Shown: positions 52,883 through 62,736, counted from the first letter of the stretch. The stretch is DNA of 64,000 bases from Clostridium fungisolvens (GCF_014193895.1 NZ_BLZR01000001.1:372001-436000), one strand, 5' to 3'. Numbers and translations: made by a program. Notes: generated from the sequence alone by a model not told the origin.

Positions 52883-53677
52883 ATGGCAATAAAGAACTGG
52901 AAGGAATTCCTTACTCCTTATGAGCAGGCTGTTGAGGAATTGAAAGTTAAGCTAAAAAGTATAAGAAAAGAGTATAGAAGGAAGAATGAATATTCACCTA
53001 TTGAATTTATTACTGGAAGAGTAAAAGAAGTTTCCAGTATTTTAGAGAAAGCAAATAAATTCAACATTCCATTGCAGAGGCTTCAATATGAGATGGAAGA
53101 CATAGCTGGTGTTCGTATAATGTGTCAGTTTGTTGATGATATACAAAGAGTTGTTGAAATTATAAGAGAAAGAAAAGATATGCAGATACTATATGAGAAG
53201 GACTATGTTGCCAATGTAAAGGGTAGTGGCTATAGAAGTTATCATATGATAATCAAGTATCCAGTGAATATGGCTGAAGGACAAAAGGAAATACTAGCAG
53301 AGTTTCAAATAAGAACTTTAGCTATGAACTTTTGGGCTACCATAGAACATTCTTTAAATTATAAATATAAACAACAGATTCCTAGCGAGATAAAGCAAAA
53401 GCTTAAAAAAGCAGCTGATGCAGCCTTTAGGCTAGATGAAGAGATGTTAGAGATAAAAGATGAAATAAAGGATGCACAAAAGCTATTTGAGGTTAAATCA
53501 GATCTTATCTCTACTATAATGAACAATATATTAAGTCTTATGTCTATTGGAAAGCTTGCTGAGGCTTCAAGATACCAAGTTTCTCTTAATAAGTTAATTG
53601 AAGAAGGAGAAGTATGGGAACTTAATAATCTGCTTCACTTGGTTCAAAGAGATATAGAGAAATACAAGGAAATATAA
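52883..53677 (+). CDS. relQ: Small alarmone synthetase, RelQ/YjbM type
   Basis: This 264-residue protein contains only the (p)ppGpp synthetase domain of RelA/SpoT proteins; the HD hydrolase and regulatory domains are absent. Key segments are NEYSPIEFITGRVKEVSSIL, YEMEDIAGVRIMCQFVDDI, KGSGYRSYHMIIKYPV and AEFQIRTLAMNFWATIEHSL. It moves pyrophosphate from ATP to GDP or GTP, setting alarmone levels under stress. The length and C-terminal helical tail fit RelQ rather than RelP. AAAGGTGAG precedes ATG. Confidence 0.92.
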   Translation: MAIKNWKEFLTPYEQAVEELKVKLKSIRKEYRRKNEYSPIEFITGRVKEVSSILEKANKFNIPLQRLQYEMEDIAGVRIMCQFVDDIQRVVEIIRERKDMQILYEKDYVANVKGSGYRSYHMIIKYPVNMAEGQKEILAEFQIRTLAMNFWATIEHSLNYKYKQQIPSEIKQKLKKAADAAFRLDEEMLEIKDEIKDAQKLFEVKSDLISTIMNNILSLMSIGKLAEASRYQVSLNKLIEEGEVWELNNLLHLVQRDIEKYKEI

Positions 53678-53710
53678 AAAATAGACTAAACTTAATATGC
53701 TGTACACAAA

Positions 53711-53748
53711 AAACCTCTGTTCTATATTACAGAGGCTTTTGTTTTGTT
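53711..53748. terminator. Rho-independent terminator between convergent genes
   Basis: AAAACCTCTGT and ACAGAGGCTTTT pair over an 8-nt loop. A on the left and T on the right let it serve both relQ and the - strand oxidoreductase. Confidence 0.85.
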
Positions 53749-53802
53749 AACTTTATAAAAATACAAATGTGTTAAAATTTGAATTTAAATCTTTTCATTA
53801 TA

Positions 53803-54414
53803 TCAGCTTTCTATTGGAACTCTCACAGTATGACTAATGTTTTGTGTGATGATTCTACTTACATCACCTAGATAATCTTTACGGATTTCATCAGTAACAT
53901 AAGGAACTGCACCAAAGAAGGTTTGATCCACTTCTTTTATTCCACTGAAGTTAAATATGCCTTGACCTATAGTTTGTTCCATAGATTTGTGCATTCCACT
54001 TGCTGCATACATTTCATTTGGGGTACCAGTAGTAGAGAATATAACTACCTTCTTGCCTTTTAATAGCCCATTTGGAGCTCCATCTACATATTCATAAGCA
54101 AAACCATATGAAAATACTCTATCTATATATCCCTTTAAAATTGCTGGCATAGATGCCCACCATACAGGGAAAACGAAAGTTATTACATCAGCCCATTTGA
54201 TCTGATCTTGTTCTTCTTTTATATCGGCTGGGGTACCGCCACTTTGAAAAGCCACGAAATCATCAGGCTTAAGTAGTGGGCAAAATTGCATTTGATATAA
54301 ATCTCTAACTTTTACATTTGCGCCTGCTTCTTTAGAAGCCTTAACTACAGTATCTACTATTCCCTTACAAAAACTTTGTTGATTTGGATGTGCAAAAACA
54401 ACTAAATTATTCAT
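53803..54414 (-). CDS. Flavodoxin-fold NAD(P)H dehydrogenase (quinone)/azoreductase type
   Basis: This 203-residue protein begins NNLVVFAHPNQQSFCKGIVD, with the FMN-phosphate loop HPNQQS, then ITFVFPVWWASMPAILKGYI, DRVFSYGFAY and VVIFSTTGTPNEMYAASGM, the layout of KefF/MdaB-like two-electron quinone reductases. It would reduce quinones or similar electrophiles with NAD(P)H through bound FMN. AGGAGGAAAG precedes ATG. Monocistronic; a family II repeat lies upstream. Confidence 0.9.
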   Translation of the reverse strand: MNNLVVFAHPNQQSFCKGIVDTVVKASKEAGANVKVRDLYQMQFCPLLKPDDFVAFQSGGTPADIKEEQDQIKWADVITFVFPVWWASMPAILKGYIDRVFSYGFAYEYVDGAPNGLLKGKKVVIFSTTGTPNEMYAASGMHKSMEQTIGQGIFNFSGIKEVDQTFFGAVPYVTDEIRKDYLGDVSRIITQNISHTVRVPIES

Positions 54415-54476
54415 TACTTTCCTCCTAATAATATGTTATTGATGAACCATTGTCATTTAAATTGAATATGTTATAT

Positions 54477-54572
54477 GTATGTATCACTTCATAATAAAAT
54501 TTATATTTTCAAATTCACCTCTCAGACCCCAGAGAAGTTTTGGAAATAGTTTTCAGATTGAAGTGGTACATC
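54477..54572 (+). repeat. Family II hairpin repeat, copy d
   Basis: GTATCACTTCATAATAAAAT to GATTGAAGTGGTACATC, with the shared inner blocks TTATATTTTCAAA, CTCTCAGACCCCAGA and GGAAATAGTTTTCAG. It is nearly the same as copy c. It is in the gap upstream of the oxidoreductase and the CDF gene; the rest of 54573-54833 is AT-rich without a gene. Confidence 0.82.
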
Positions 54573-54833
54573 TTTAGCTATGTAGGTTTAATATAACGTG
54601 CTATTTAGTATTATTAATTTCAACACAGCGCATAATAAAACTAATATAAAAAGTATGATTATTTATCAAAGATTCATCTTAAGTATTTTTTCAATGTAAA
54701 ACTATGTTTATACTAAATCAAAAGAAAAATTACAAATACTTTTATAAATATATAGCAAAGTTCTAAAACTTAACTTGATTTAATATACATAATTAATTAA
54801 AATACTTATATCAATTGATTTTCAAATGAAAAT

Positions 54834-54848
54834 AAATGAGAATCATTT
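54834..54848 (+). promoter_or_regulatory. Fur/metalloregulator-like box before the CDF gene
   Basis: AAATGAGAATCATTT is an odd-length perfect palindrome (6-bp arms, 3-nt centre) resembling the Fur-family consensus around GATAATCATT, preceded by GAAAATA. It lies 50 nt upstream of the ATG at 54899, so metal-dependent control is likely. Confidence 0.5.
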
Positions 54849-54898
54849 TAAAGTAACTATGCAAATCAATATAATTCATGTTTCGGAGGATGTTTATA

Positions 54899-55756
54899 AT
54901 GAGTGAAAAAAATAATGTTGCCAAGCTATCCATAGTATCAAATTCTCTACTTATAATATTGAAAATATTATTTGGGGTTTTTACAGGATCTGTAAGTATA
55001 ATGTCAGAGGCTATACACTCATCGGTAGATTTAGTGGCAGCTATTATAGCGTTTATTTCCGTAAAAATTTCAGGAAAACCTGCAGATGAAGCTCATCCAT
55101 ATGGACATGGAAAGATGGAAAATGTGTCGGGAGTAATTGAGGCTTTATTAATATTTGTGGCTGCATTTTGGATTATATGGGAAGCAACTAAAAAGATATT
55201 ATCTGGAGTAGAAGTTGAATCTGTTGGGGTTGGTTTTGTAGTTATGTTCATATCAGCGGCTGTAAACTTTTATGTATCTGGTAAGCTATATAAAGCTTCG
55301 CAGAAGTACGATTCAATAGCCTTAAAGGCAGATGCTCTGCATCTAAAAACAGATGTTTATACCTCTTTAGGTGTAGGTGGAGGACTTTTAATAATTTGGA
55401 TAACAGGACTAAATTTTCTTGATCCAATAGTAGCCATATTGGTAGCGTTATTTATATGCAAGGAAGCTTTTGAGTTATTAAGAGATGCATTTAATCCGAT
55501 TTTAGATTCTAGCTTATCAGAAGAGGATTTATTGGTGATAAAAAGTATCATGGAAAATTACAAGGATTCTTATACTGAATGGCATGAACTAAGAACAAGG
55601 AAAGCTGGAAGTCAAAGATATGTTGATATACACCTAGTATTAGATGAGAATCTAACATTAAAAGAAGCAAGTAAGATCTCAAAAAGCATTGAGAATGATA
55701 TAGAAAGTAAATTGAAAAATTGTAATATCTTAATCAAGCTTGAAACTTTAGTTTAA
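54899..55756 (+). CDS. Cation diffusion facilitator (CDF) metal exporter
   Basis: This 285-residue membrane protein has six helices and a cytoplasmic C-terminal domain. Metal-site motifs are visible: SEAIHSSVDL (H40, D44), HPYGHGKME (66-74) and ADALHLKTD (H and D near 148-152). The family exports Zn, Fe, Mn or similar ions by proton exchange as a dimer. The first site reads H-x3-D, a form seen in several subgroups, so the metal is not certain. CGGAGGA precedes ATG at 54899. It is followed 19 nt later by a small membrane protein gene. Confidence 0.93.
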   Translation: MSEKNNVAKLSIVSNSLLIILKILFGVFTGSVSIMSEAIHSSVDLVAAIIAFISVKISGKPADEAHPYGHGKMENVSGVIEALLIFVAAFWIIWEATKKILSGVEVESVGVGFVVMFISAAVNFYVSGKLYKASQKYDSIALKADALHLKTDVYTSLGVGGGLLIIWITGLNFLDPIVAILVALFICKEAFELLRDAFNPILDSSLSEEDLLVIKSIMENYKDSYTEWHELRTRKAGSQRYVDIHLVLDENLTLKEASKISKSIENDIESKLKNCNILIKLETLV

Positions 55757-55775
55757 GTTTAATAAGGAGGAATAA

Positions 55776-56042
55776 TTGTTAATTAACGTTGTTATTATTA
55801 TATCAATCGTAATAATTTTTGCTTTTATCCTTAAGGCACATAAGATTAAAGATATACGAAAAAGAGATCAGGTTTACGATATCTTATCCTGTATAGCTAT
55901 AATATATATTTTAGTTGTTGGATTAGTTAAATACTATGATAGCATATCTACATATAATTATATGATAATGCGAATTCCAGCAGGATGCTTATTGTTTATA
56001 TATCTTTTAAGAAAGATAAGTTATAGAGTTTTCGATAAGTAA
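55776..56042 (+). CDS. Small membrane protein, co-transcribed with the CDF gene
   Basis: This 88-residue protein starts with TTG at 55776 after a perfect AAGGAGG. It has an N-terminal helix (NVVIIISIVIIFAFIL), a basic loop (KAHKIKDIRKRDQVYD) and two further helices (CIAIIYILVVGLV and IMRIPAGCLLFIYLL). I do not recognise the family. It ends in front of a strong terminator, so it forms an operon with the CDF gene; a role in metal handling is only suggested by that. Confidence 0.7.
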   Translation: MLINVVIIISIVIIFAFILKAHKIKDIRKRDQVYDILSCIAIIYILVVGLVKYYDSISTYNYMIMRIPAGCLLFIYLLRKISYRVFDK

Positions 56043-56053
56043 ATAGAATCTTC

Positions 56054-56093
56054 ATAACCATACTCATCTTTATGTGAGTATGGTTATTTTTTT
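56054..56093 (+). terminator. Terminator of the CDF operon
   Basis: ATAACCATACTCA and TGAGTATGGTTAT pair perfectly (13 bp) over a 7-nt loop, followed by seven T. In the rest of the gap (to 56405) a TATAAT at 56289 with a weak TTTAAC 17 bp upstream may be the RHS promoter. Confidence 0.92.
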
Positions 56094-56405
56094 GACAGAA
56101 ATATTATGGAAATGAAAATGCACTTATTTAAATTTTAGTTTAGAGTTTCATATAAGGAGCTTGTTTAAACTGATGTATTTTTGTTTTTTAAGTTTAATAA
56201 AAAAATGTTTAGAAATAGTTGAATTATTATTATAGATGTGAAAATTGTGTAAATATATGTCGTAATTTAACGATGGTGCGATAAAAGTTATAATTATATA
56301 ATATCTAAGTAACAGTTTAAGGTATATAGATTTAATTATAGAGGAGGTGAAAAGTTTTATTGTGATATGTTTTTATTAAGCTAACTTTTTAAGGGGGACT
56401 AGAGA

Positions 56406-59400
56406 ATGAAGAGAAATTTTAAATTTATAGCTAGTGTAATATTAATAGCATTTAGCTTCGTAACATTTTCACCACAAGTAATAAAAGTTGAAGCTATCAC
56501 AGCAGAAACTAAAAGTAAAGATGATGATAGCAAGAAACAAAACGGAAATAGTAAAACTAAAATTATTGGGGAATTGGTTGAAAGAAGAAGTGCTAACGTA
56601 AAGCAATTTGCCAAGGATGATGGAACTGTGGTAGCAGAAGTATACTCGGAGCCAATTCACTTTTATGAGAATGGTGAATGGAAGGATATCGATAATACAT
56701 TATCTGAAGATTACAACAGTGAAAGCGAAGAAATAGTTCGTAATAACCAAAATAGTTTTAATATCAATTTTTCTAAAAAAGCTTCTTCACAAAAAATGAT
56801 TGAGATGAAGTATAAAGACTATAACATTTCATGGTCAATAGAAGATGCCCTTGATAGCTCAAAGATTAAAAAAGCTGATAAAAATGTAAACGAATTCTAT
56901 GGTGATCAAAAAGGTAATAAATCAATGTCTTCATTAACTTACAGCGATGTATTTAAAAATGTTGATATACAATATAAGCTTCAATCAAATAGTTTAAAAG
57001 AAAATATAATATTAAAGGAAAAAAACAATAAGAAAGAGTTTAAATTCTTGATAAAAGGAAAAGATATAAAGTTAAAACTAAATGATGATAAATCTATATC
57101 ATTTATGAGTTTAAAAAATGATAATGAGCAAATCTTTAAGATGGATCCACTTTATATGTATGATAGTAATAATGAAATAAGTAAGGATGTTAATATAACT
57201 TTAAATCAAATGAAGGAAGGATATGAAATTTGTTTAAAGCCAAATTTGGATTGGATTAATGATACTTCAAGAAAATATCCAATAGTGATAGATCCATCTA
57301 TAACGCAAACGTTTTACTACGGTGATAAAAATAATACTAGTTTTAAAGATTTCACTGTAATTGAATATGGAACAGGTTCTGGAAATCCTAATTTGTCTAA
57401 TTATTTAAGAATTGGGTATGATTCTACTCAGAAAGTAAATTATAACACATACATACAATATAGTTTGCCGAACATTCCATCTTCATCGATAATAACTGAT
57501 TCAAAATTATATATGTATAATACTAAGGCTTATCAGGCGGGAGTTAATCTAAATTTATATCAAGTAACTAGCTCGTGGAAAGACAATTCATTTTCATACA
57601 CGAACCAACCAACTCATGATAGCAATATTCTTAGTACAATGGTAAGCAGTGCCAATGGAAAAGGTATGGGGAGTGAATTTGTATGGGATATTACCTCAGT
57701 AACTAAAAAATGGTTTAATGGTGATGCAAATAATGGAATAATGCTTAAAAGTAATGGAAGTACAGACCCTTTTATAGAGTTTAACTCAACAGAATATGCA
57801 GGAACAAGTTCAATAGCTGCACCAAGAGTTTCAATAACATATATTGATGCTGCAGGACTAGAAGACAATTGGCAGTATGAAACTCTAGATAATGGAAATA
57901 CCGGAAAAGGATATATAAATAAGGGAAATGGCGAACTGACATATATACATGATGATGCTACGATTTTGGGCAACCGGTTGCCTTTGCAAATACAACATAT
58001 ATATAACCTTAACAATTACGGAATCGATAATGGTTATGGATATGGATGGAGAACAAACTTCGATCAGTGTATTATAGCAGATTCTACCTACGCTTATAAC
58101 TGTTATCAATATATAGATGAGGATGGGACTAGACATTATTTTTCACAAGATTCTACGGGGAGCTATATTGATGATTCAGGGTTAAACTTAACCTTAGGTA
58201 TAGATAACTCGAAGGATGAAAGTAGATATACAATAGTTTCTTCGTCTGGTAAGAGCTTAACATTTAATAAAGATGGAAAGTTGAAATCTATAAAAGATAA
58301 CAATAATAATTTTATTAGTTTAACTTGGACAAATAACGGTGTATATAGGCTAAGTGCTGTGACTGATGCAGTAGGAAAGATATATAAATTTGAATATGAT
58401 TCAAATAACCGATTAGTATCTTTAACAGAACCGTCAGGAAGAAAGACAAGTTATACTTATAATACTAGTTTTCAGTTGCAAAAAATAACGTATTCAGATA
58501 CTACATATATAACTTTTGAGTATGATACTGGTATAACTAAATTTAAAAATCTATTGACTCGTGTTTACGATATAAATCATACTGGACTAGCATTTGCATA
58601 CTATGAAACATTAAGTCCTAAGATAAGTAATTCATATATTACCAGCTATGGACCGAATAAGCAAAGTTTTAGATATGAATATAAAAATAATACAACCGTA
58701 ATGACGAATCAATATACTGGAGAGGTTGATAAACTACAATTTGATCAATATGGAAACTTAGTTAACAATATAACAAATGATTTATATGGAAGCTATTTTC
58801 AATATAATACTGATGGGAAAAGTAAAAATAAATTAAGTTATGAATCAAAGATTCAATCTATAAGTAAAAACTTAGTAAAGAACAGTAGTGCTGAAATTAT
58901 AACATCAGGTTTATCTGATAGTTGGAATTATATAAATGAAAATGGTGCTGTAGGTATTGGAAGTGTTGATTCAAATATAAAATATATGGGTAATAGATCT
59001 TTGAAAATCTCAAAGACGATACAGAATAATAGATCGTATTATTCACAAACTTTAGCATTAGCAAAGGGTAAAACGTATACCTTTTCTGGTTTTATAAAGA
59101 CAGATTCAGTTAGCAAATTTAATTTAAAAGGTGCAAATCTTTTAGTTAGATATCAAGATTCAAGTGGAAACTGGGTAGAAGCCATATCGAATTATATTAA
59201 TGGATCTAATAGCAGTTGGGAAAGAGCTGAATTAACATTTACTCTTCCACAAGATTCAATTTCAACAAATGTAAACATTTATGCTTGTATATCTAATGAA
59301 ACTGGAAATGCTTATTTTGATTGTATGCAGCTTGAAGAGGGTAATATAGCTAATAGATATAACTTATTGGAGAATTCAGATTTCGATTATGGGTTGAATT

Positions 59401-62234
59401 ACTGGGATCAAAGCCAAGGTATTACAACTGATGATGGTATAGTAGATATTGATGGCAAAAAGGCATTTAAGTTTAAAGGTGAACTTAAAGTAGTAAAAAA
59501 CGTATCGCAAAATATAAATATATCAGGAGATTCTACTACACCATTAGTTTTAGGGGCTTGGGCTAAGGGGAGTTCTTTGCCTATTTACGACTATAAAAAT
59601 TTTGGAATATCTATAGTTTTTAATAAGACAGATGGTACTAAACAGCAAATAGGTATTCCTTTTAATTATTTATCAAACGATTGGCAGTATATATGTAAGG
59701 ATGTTAGAGCAGATGGTACTTTTAATAGTATAAGTGTGACTATTAATTATGAAAATAATGCCAATATAGCTTATTTAGATAATGTTCAATTATATGTTGA
59801 TGAATTCTCAAATAGGTTTCAATATGATTCAAACGGAAATCTATCTCAAAGCATAGGATTGGATGAAGCGAGTACAAAGTATGAATATAATTCTAATCAA
59901 GATTTAACTAAGATTACTGATTCGCAGACAAATTCGAGTAAAACTATTAATTATGATGATAATCATAATGTTAATAATGAAGTATCAAGTGAAGGTGAAA
60001 CAATAACTTATAGTCGTGACAATTATGGTAATGTTTTGAGCAAGAAAAACGGAAATGATACTTTGTTTGTAAAAGATTCATCTACGTTTACATCAGATGG
60101 GAATTATCTTAAATCTGAAACAGATGAGTTAGGTAATACAGTGTCATATAATTATAATCAAGTTAATGGATTGCTTACTAGTAATACTGATGGTAAAGGA
60201 AGTACTGAATATTATAATTATGATAATAAGGATAGACTTACGAGTATAAATAAAACTGTTGATGGAGCAAGTATTACTCAAGTTTATAAGTATACCAATG
60301 ATAGGCTAAGTAATACAACTGCTAATGGTACGAACTATAACTATCAATATGATTTGTTTGGTAATATAAACGCTATATTAGTAGGAAATCAAAAGTTAGT
60401 TGATATAAGTACTTATTCAGAAACTTCACAGAAAACTTCTTTTGCAAATGGACAATCGGTAAATTTAAACTATGACAAAAACATGAATGTAGTAAATAAA
60501 CAGTATAATGACTTAGCCATAGCAAGATATGAATATGATTCTCAAGGTTTGTTAGGATATAAAAATGATTTAGTTAACGGGAAATATTATAGATATACTT
60601 ATGATTTATCAGGTAATTTAGCTAAAATATTAGATTCTGAAAAGAATGAAACTAGATTCTCAAATAATTCAGATGGGAAAGTAATTTATGAAAGTTTATA
60701 CAACAAAATTTTTACTACTCAGTATACTTTAGATAAAGACCAAAGATTAAAAAATATTAATTATTTGAGAGACTCACTAAATAGTGTTCTATATTCCTAT
60801 GACACTATTGGAAGATTGATTAATAAATCCATTAATACCGGAGAAAGTAATTATAAAACTACATATAGCTTCAAAAATGGGTTAGATGGAGCAACCTCCA
60901 ATATAATTAACTCAATAAATAATAACGGTAAAATACTAAGCTACACCTATGATAACAATAGAAATATAGAAACAATAACTGATAATGGTAAGACAATTAG
61001 ATATTACTATAATGAGTTAAATGAACTTAGTAGGGAAGATAATCAAGTATTAAATAAAACTATTGTATATTCGTATGATGCTAGTGGAAATATTTTAAGT
61101 AAAGTTGAATACCCATATACAACAGGGATTGTTTCTATTGCAAACAAAACTTATGTGTATGATTATACAGATACAAACTGGAAAGATAAACTTACTAGTT
61201 ATGATGGCAAAGTAGTTACTTATGATGTCATTGGAAATCCATTGAGTTATAACGGATGGAGTTTTTCATGGGAAGCTGGAAGACAATTAAAGACAATAAA
61301 TGGAAATGGATATAATATAAGCTATAAGTATAATGACGATGGCATTAGGACAGAGAAAAATGTAAATGGTGTAATTACTAAGTATCACTTAATAGATAAT
61401 AGAGTAACATATGAAACTAATGGTACAGATATTATTTATTATACTTATGATAATTCAAACACTTTGGTTTCAATGAATTTAAATGGAGTTGAATATTATT
61501 ATATAAAAAATGTACAAGGTGATATTATAGGATTATTTGATAAAACTGGAGCTCAAGTAGTTAGCTATACTTATGATTCTTGGGGGAAATTAATTTCAAT
61601 AGATGGAACATTAGCTTCAAGTGTAGGTACAAAGAATCCATACAGATATAGAGAATATAGATATGACACTGAGACAGGATTATATTATCTTCAGAGTAGA
61701 TATTATAATGCTGATTGGGGAAGATTTTTAAATGCAGATGATACTAGTGTTTTGCAAGCGTCTCAAAGTACGTTGTTAGGGACAAATTTATTTGCATACT
61801 GTGGCAATAATCCAACGAATTACGCAGATCCTACTGGACATTGGCTACCTAGAGTAGTAAAAAATATTTTGAAAGCAATAGTTGATGTATTTTGTCAAGA
61901 CTGGATAGATAATACTTTGATGAATATCGTAGCTACTTTTGGCGGAGGAATAATTGGTGGGATAAATGCTTTTAGGAGTGTTAAAGCTGCAAATAGACTA
62001 ACTTTATTTATTAAAAAGAATCCGTTAATGCCTACTATAATAGGAGTTTTTAAAGGTATGTTAGTAGGATTTCTTGCTGGAGAGGCTGGAAAGATTTCTA
62101 GTGTATTAGGTAAGATATCAAAGTATGTTAATTTTGAAGCAGCATTTGATAGGTATTGGATTGGACAATGGCTTGATAATAAAATATTGTATATAAGAAA
62201 TAGTTTAGACTATTATATTGAATATAAGTTATAA
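56406..62234 (+). CDS. Secreted RHS-repeat protein (WapA-like polymorphic toxin) with a novel C-terminal tail
   Basis: This 1942-residue protein starts after AAGGGGGA and has a signal peptide (cleavage near VEA-IT, about residue 30). After a charged N-terminal region comes a DNRLRE-type beta domain (about 300-478, SSWKDNSFSYTNQPTHDSNI). A long run of YD/RHS repeats follows (GRKTSYTYNTSFQL, YRYTYDLSGNLAKI), broken by two carbohydrate-binding-like beta domains (about 822-980 and 987-1131). The RHS-associated core (about 1745-1812) has YREYRYDTETGLYYLQSRYY and ends ADPTGHW. The last 129 residues (1814-1942) are a different, unrecognised tail with two Gly-rich hydrophobic stretches (FGGGIIGGI, MLVGFLAG). 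In this family the RHS shell encloses and delivers a variable toxin tail to competitors. Confidence 0.92.
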   Translation: MKRNFKFIASVILIAFSFVTFSPQVIKVEAITAETKSKDDDSKKQNGNSKTKIIGELVERRSANVKQFAKDDGTVVAEVYSEPIHFYENGEWKDIDNTLSEDYNSESEEIVRNNQNSFNINFSKKASSQKMIEMKYKDYNISWSIEDALDSSKIKKADKNVNEFYGDQKGNKSMSSLTYSDVFKNVDIQYKLQSNSLKENIILKEKNNKKEFKFLIKGKDIKLKLNDDKSISFMSLKNDNEQIFKMDPLYMYDSNNEISKDVNITLNQMKEGYEICLKPNLDWINDTSRKYPIVIDPSITQTFYYGDKNNTSFKDFTVIEYGTGSGNPNLSNYLRIGYDSTQKVNYNTYIQYSLPNIPSSSIITDSKLYMYNTKAYQAGVNLNLYQVTSSWKDNSFSYTNQPTHDSNILSTMVSSANGKGMGSEFVWDITSVTKKWFNGDANNGIMLKSNGSTDPFIEFNSTEYAGTSSIAAPRVSITYIDAAGLEDNWQYETLDNGNTGKGYINKGNGELTYIHDDATILGNRLPLQIQHIYNLNNYGIDNGYGYGWRTNFDQCIIADSTYAYNCYQYIDEDGTRHYFSQDSTGSYIDDSGLNLTLGIDNSKDESRYTIVSSSGKSLTFNKDGKLKSIKDNNNNFISLTWTNNGVYRLSAVTDAVGKIYKFEYDSNNRLVSLTEPSGRKTSYTYNTSFQLQKITYSDTTYITFEYDTGITKFKNLLTRVYDINHTGLAFAYYETLSPKISNSYITSYGPNKQSFRYEYKNNTTVMTNQYTGEVDKLQFDQYGNLVNNITNDLYGSYFQYNTDGKSKNKLSYESKIQSISKNLVKNSSAEIITSGLSDSWNYINENGAVGIGSVDSNIKYMGNRSLKISKTIQNNRSYYSQTLALAKGKTYTFSGFIKTDSVSKFNLKGANLLVRYQDSSGNWVEAISNYINGSNSSWERAELTFTLPQDSISTNVNIYACISNETGNAYFDCMQLEEGNIANRYNLLENSDFDYGLNYWDQSQGITTDDGIVDIDGKKAFKFKGELKVVKNVSQNINISGDSTTPLVLGAWAKGSSLPIYDYKNFGISIVFNKTDGTKQQIGIPFNYLSNDWQYICKDVRADGTFNSISVTINYENNANIAYLDNVQLYVDEFSNRFQYDSNGNLSQSIGLDEASTKYEYNSNQDLTKITDSQTNSSKTINYDDNHNVNNEVSSEGETITYSRDNYGNVLSKKNGNDTLFVKDSSTFTSDGNYLKSETDELGNTVSYNYNQVNGLLTSNTDGKGSTEYYNYDNKDRLTSINKTVDGASITQVYKYTNDRLSNTTANGTNYNYQYDLFGNINAILVGNQKLVDISTYSETSQKTSFANGQSVNLNYDKNMNVVNKQYNDLAIARYEYDSQGLLGYKNDLVNGKYYRYTYDLSGNLAKILDSEKNETRFSNNSDGKVIYESLYNKIFTTQYTLDKDQRLKNINYLRDSLNSVLYSYDTIGRLINKSINTGESNYKTTYSFKNGLDGATSNIINSINNNGKILSYTYDNNRNIETITDNGKTIRYYYNELNELSREDNQVLNKTIVYSYDASGNILSKVEYPYTTGIVSIANKTYVYDYTDTNWKDKLTSYDGKVVTYDVIGNPLSYNGWSFSWEAGRQLKTINGNGYNISYKYNDDGIRTEKNVNGVITKYHLIDNRVTYETNGTDIIYYTYDNSNTLVSMNLNGVEYYYIKNVQGDIIGLFDKTGAQVVSYTYDSWGKLISIDGTLASSVGTKNPYRYREYRYDTETGLYYLQSRYYNADWGRFLNADDTSVLQASQSTLLGTNLFAYCGNNPTNYADPTGHWLPRVVKNILKAIVDVFCQDWIDNTLMNIVATFGGGIIGGINAFRSVKAANRLTLFIKKNPLMPTIIGVFKGMLVGFLAGEAGKISSVLGKISKYVNFEAAFDRYWIGQWLDNKILYIRNSLDYYIEYKL

Positions 62235-62253
62235 TTAAAGGGGGATATGTAAA

Positions 62254-62736
62254 GTGACAGAAAGCTATATGAGAGGTATAGTTGTTGGTATAATAATTGT
62301 TATATATGCTACTTTTTATATAATTAATAGGGCAAAGAAGCCCAAAAACAAAGAACAGTACATTAGGAAGATACAAATGTATTATGCTAGAAAGAATATG
62401 AAAAAGACTATCGAACTTTCAATGGAAGCTTTAAACAGATTTCAATTGGATATTGAGGATAAGGTAACTGTACTTATTGCAATAGCAAATAGTAATTATG
62501 AATTGAAAAATTATGTGGACGCTATAATGTACTATAATGAAGCTTTTAATATAACATTTATTCATAAAAAAGAATATCATTATTCGGAGTGCTTTATATA
62601 TGCACTAGATTGCCTAATAAAGCTAGATAAATTGGAAAAAGCTAAGGCTTTATTCAATAAAATTATTTATTCAAAAGAGGAAAATAAAGAATTTAGAAAA
62701 CTAATTGTGTTTGCGAAAAAGAATAGTTTGATTTGA
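62254..62736 (+). CDS. Membrane-anchored TPR-like protein, candidate RHS immunity protein
   Basis: This 160-residue protein starts with GTG after AAAGGGGGA, 19 nt behind the RHS stop. It has one N-terminal helix (IVVGIIIVIYATFYIIN) followed by a basic stretch (RAKKPKNKEQYIRKI), which would place the rest in the cytoplasm. Helical repeats resemble TPRs: ALNRFQLDIEDKVTVLIAIA, NSNYELKNYVDAIMYYNEAF and DKLEKAKALFNKI. In polymorphic toxin systems the gene directly after the toxin tail normally encodes its immunity protein. No exact family was recognised. An anchored immunity protein suggests a toxin acting at or near the membrane; this is inference. Confidence 0.65.
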   Translation: MTESYMRGIVVGIIIVIYATFYIINRAKKPKNKEQYIRKIQMYYARKNMKKTIELSMEALNRFQLDIEDKVTVLIAIANSNYELKNYVDAIMYYNEAFNITFIHKKEYHYSECFIYALDCLIKLDKLEKAKALFNKIIYSKEENKEFRKLIVFAKKNSLI

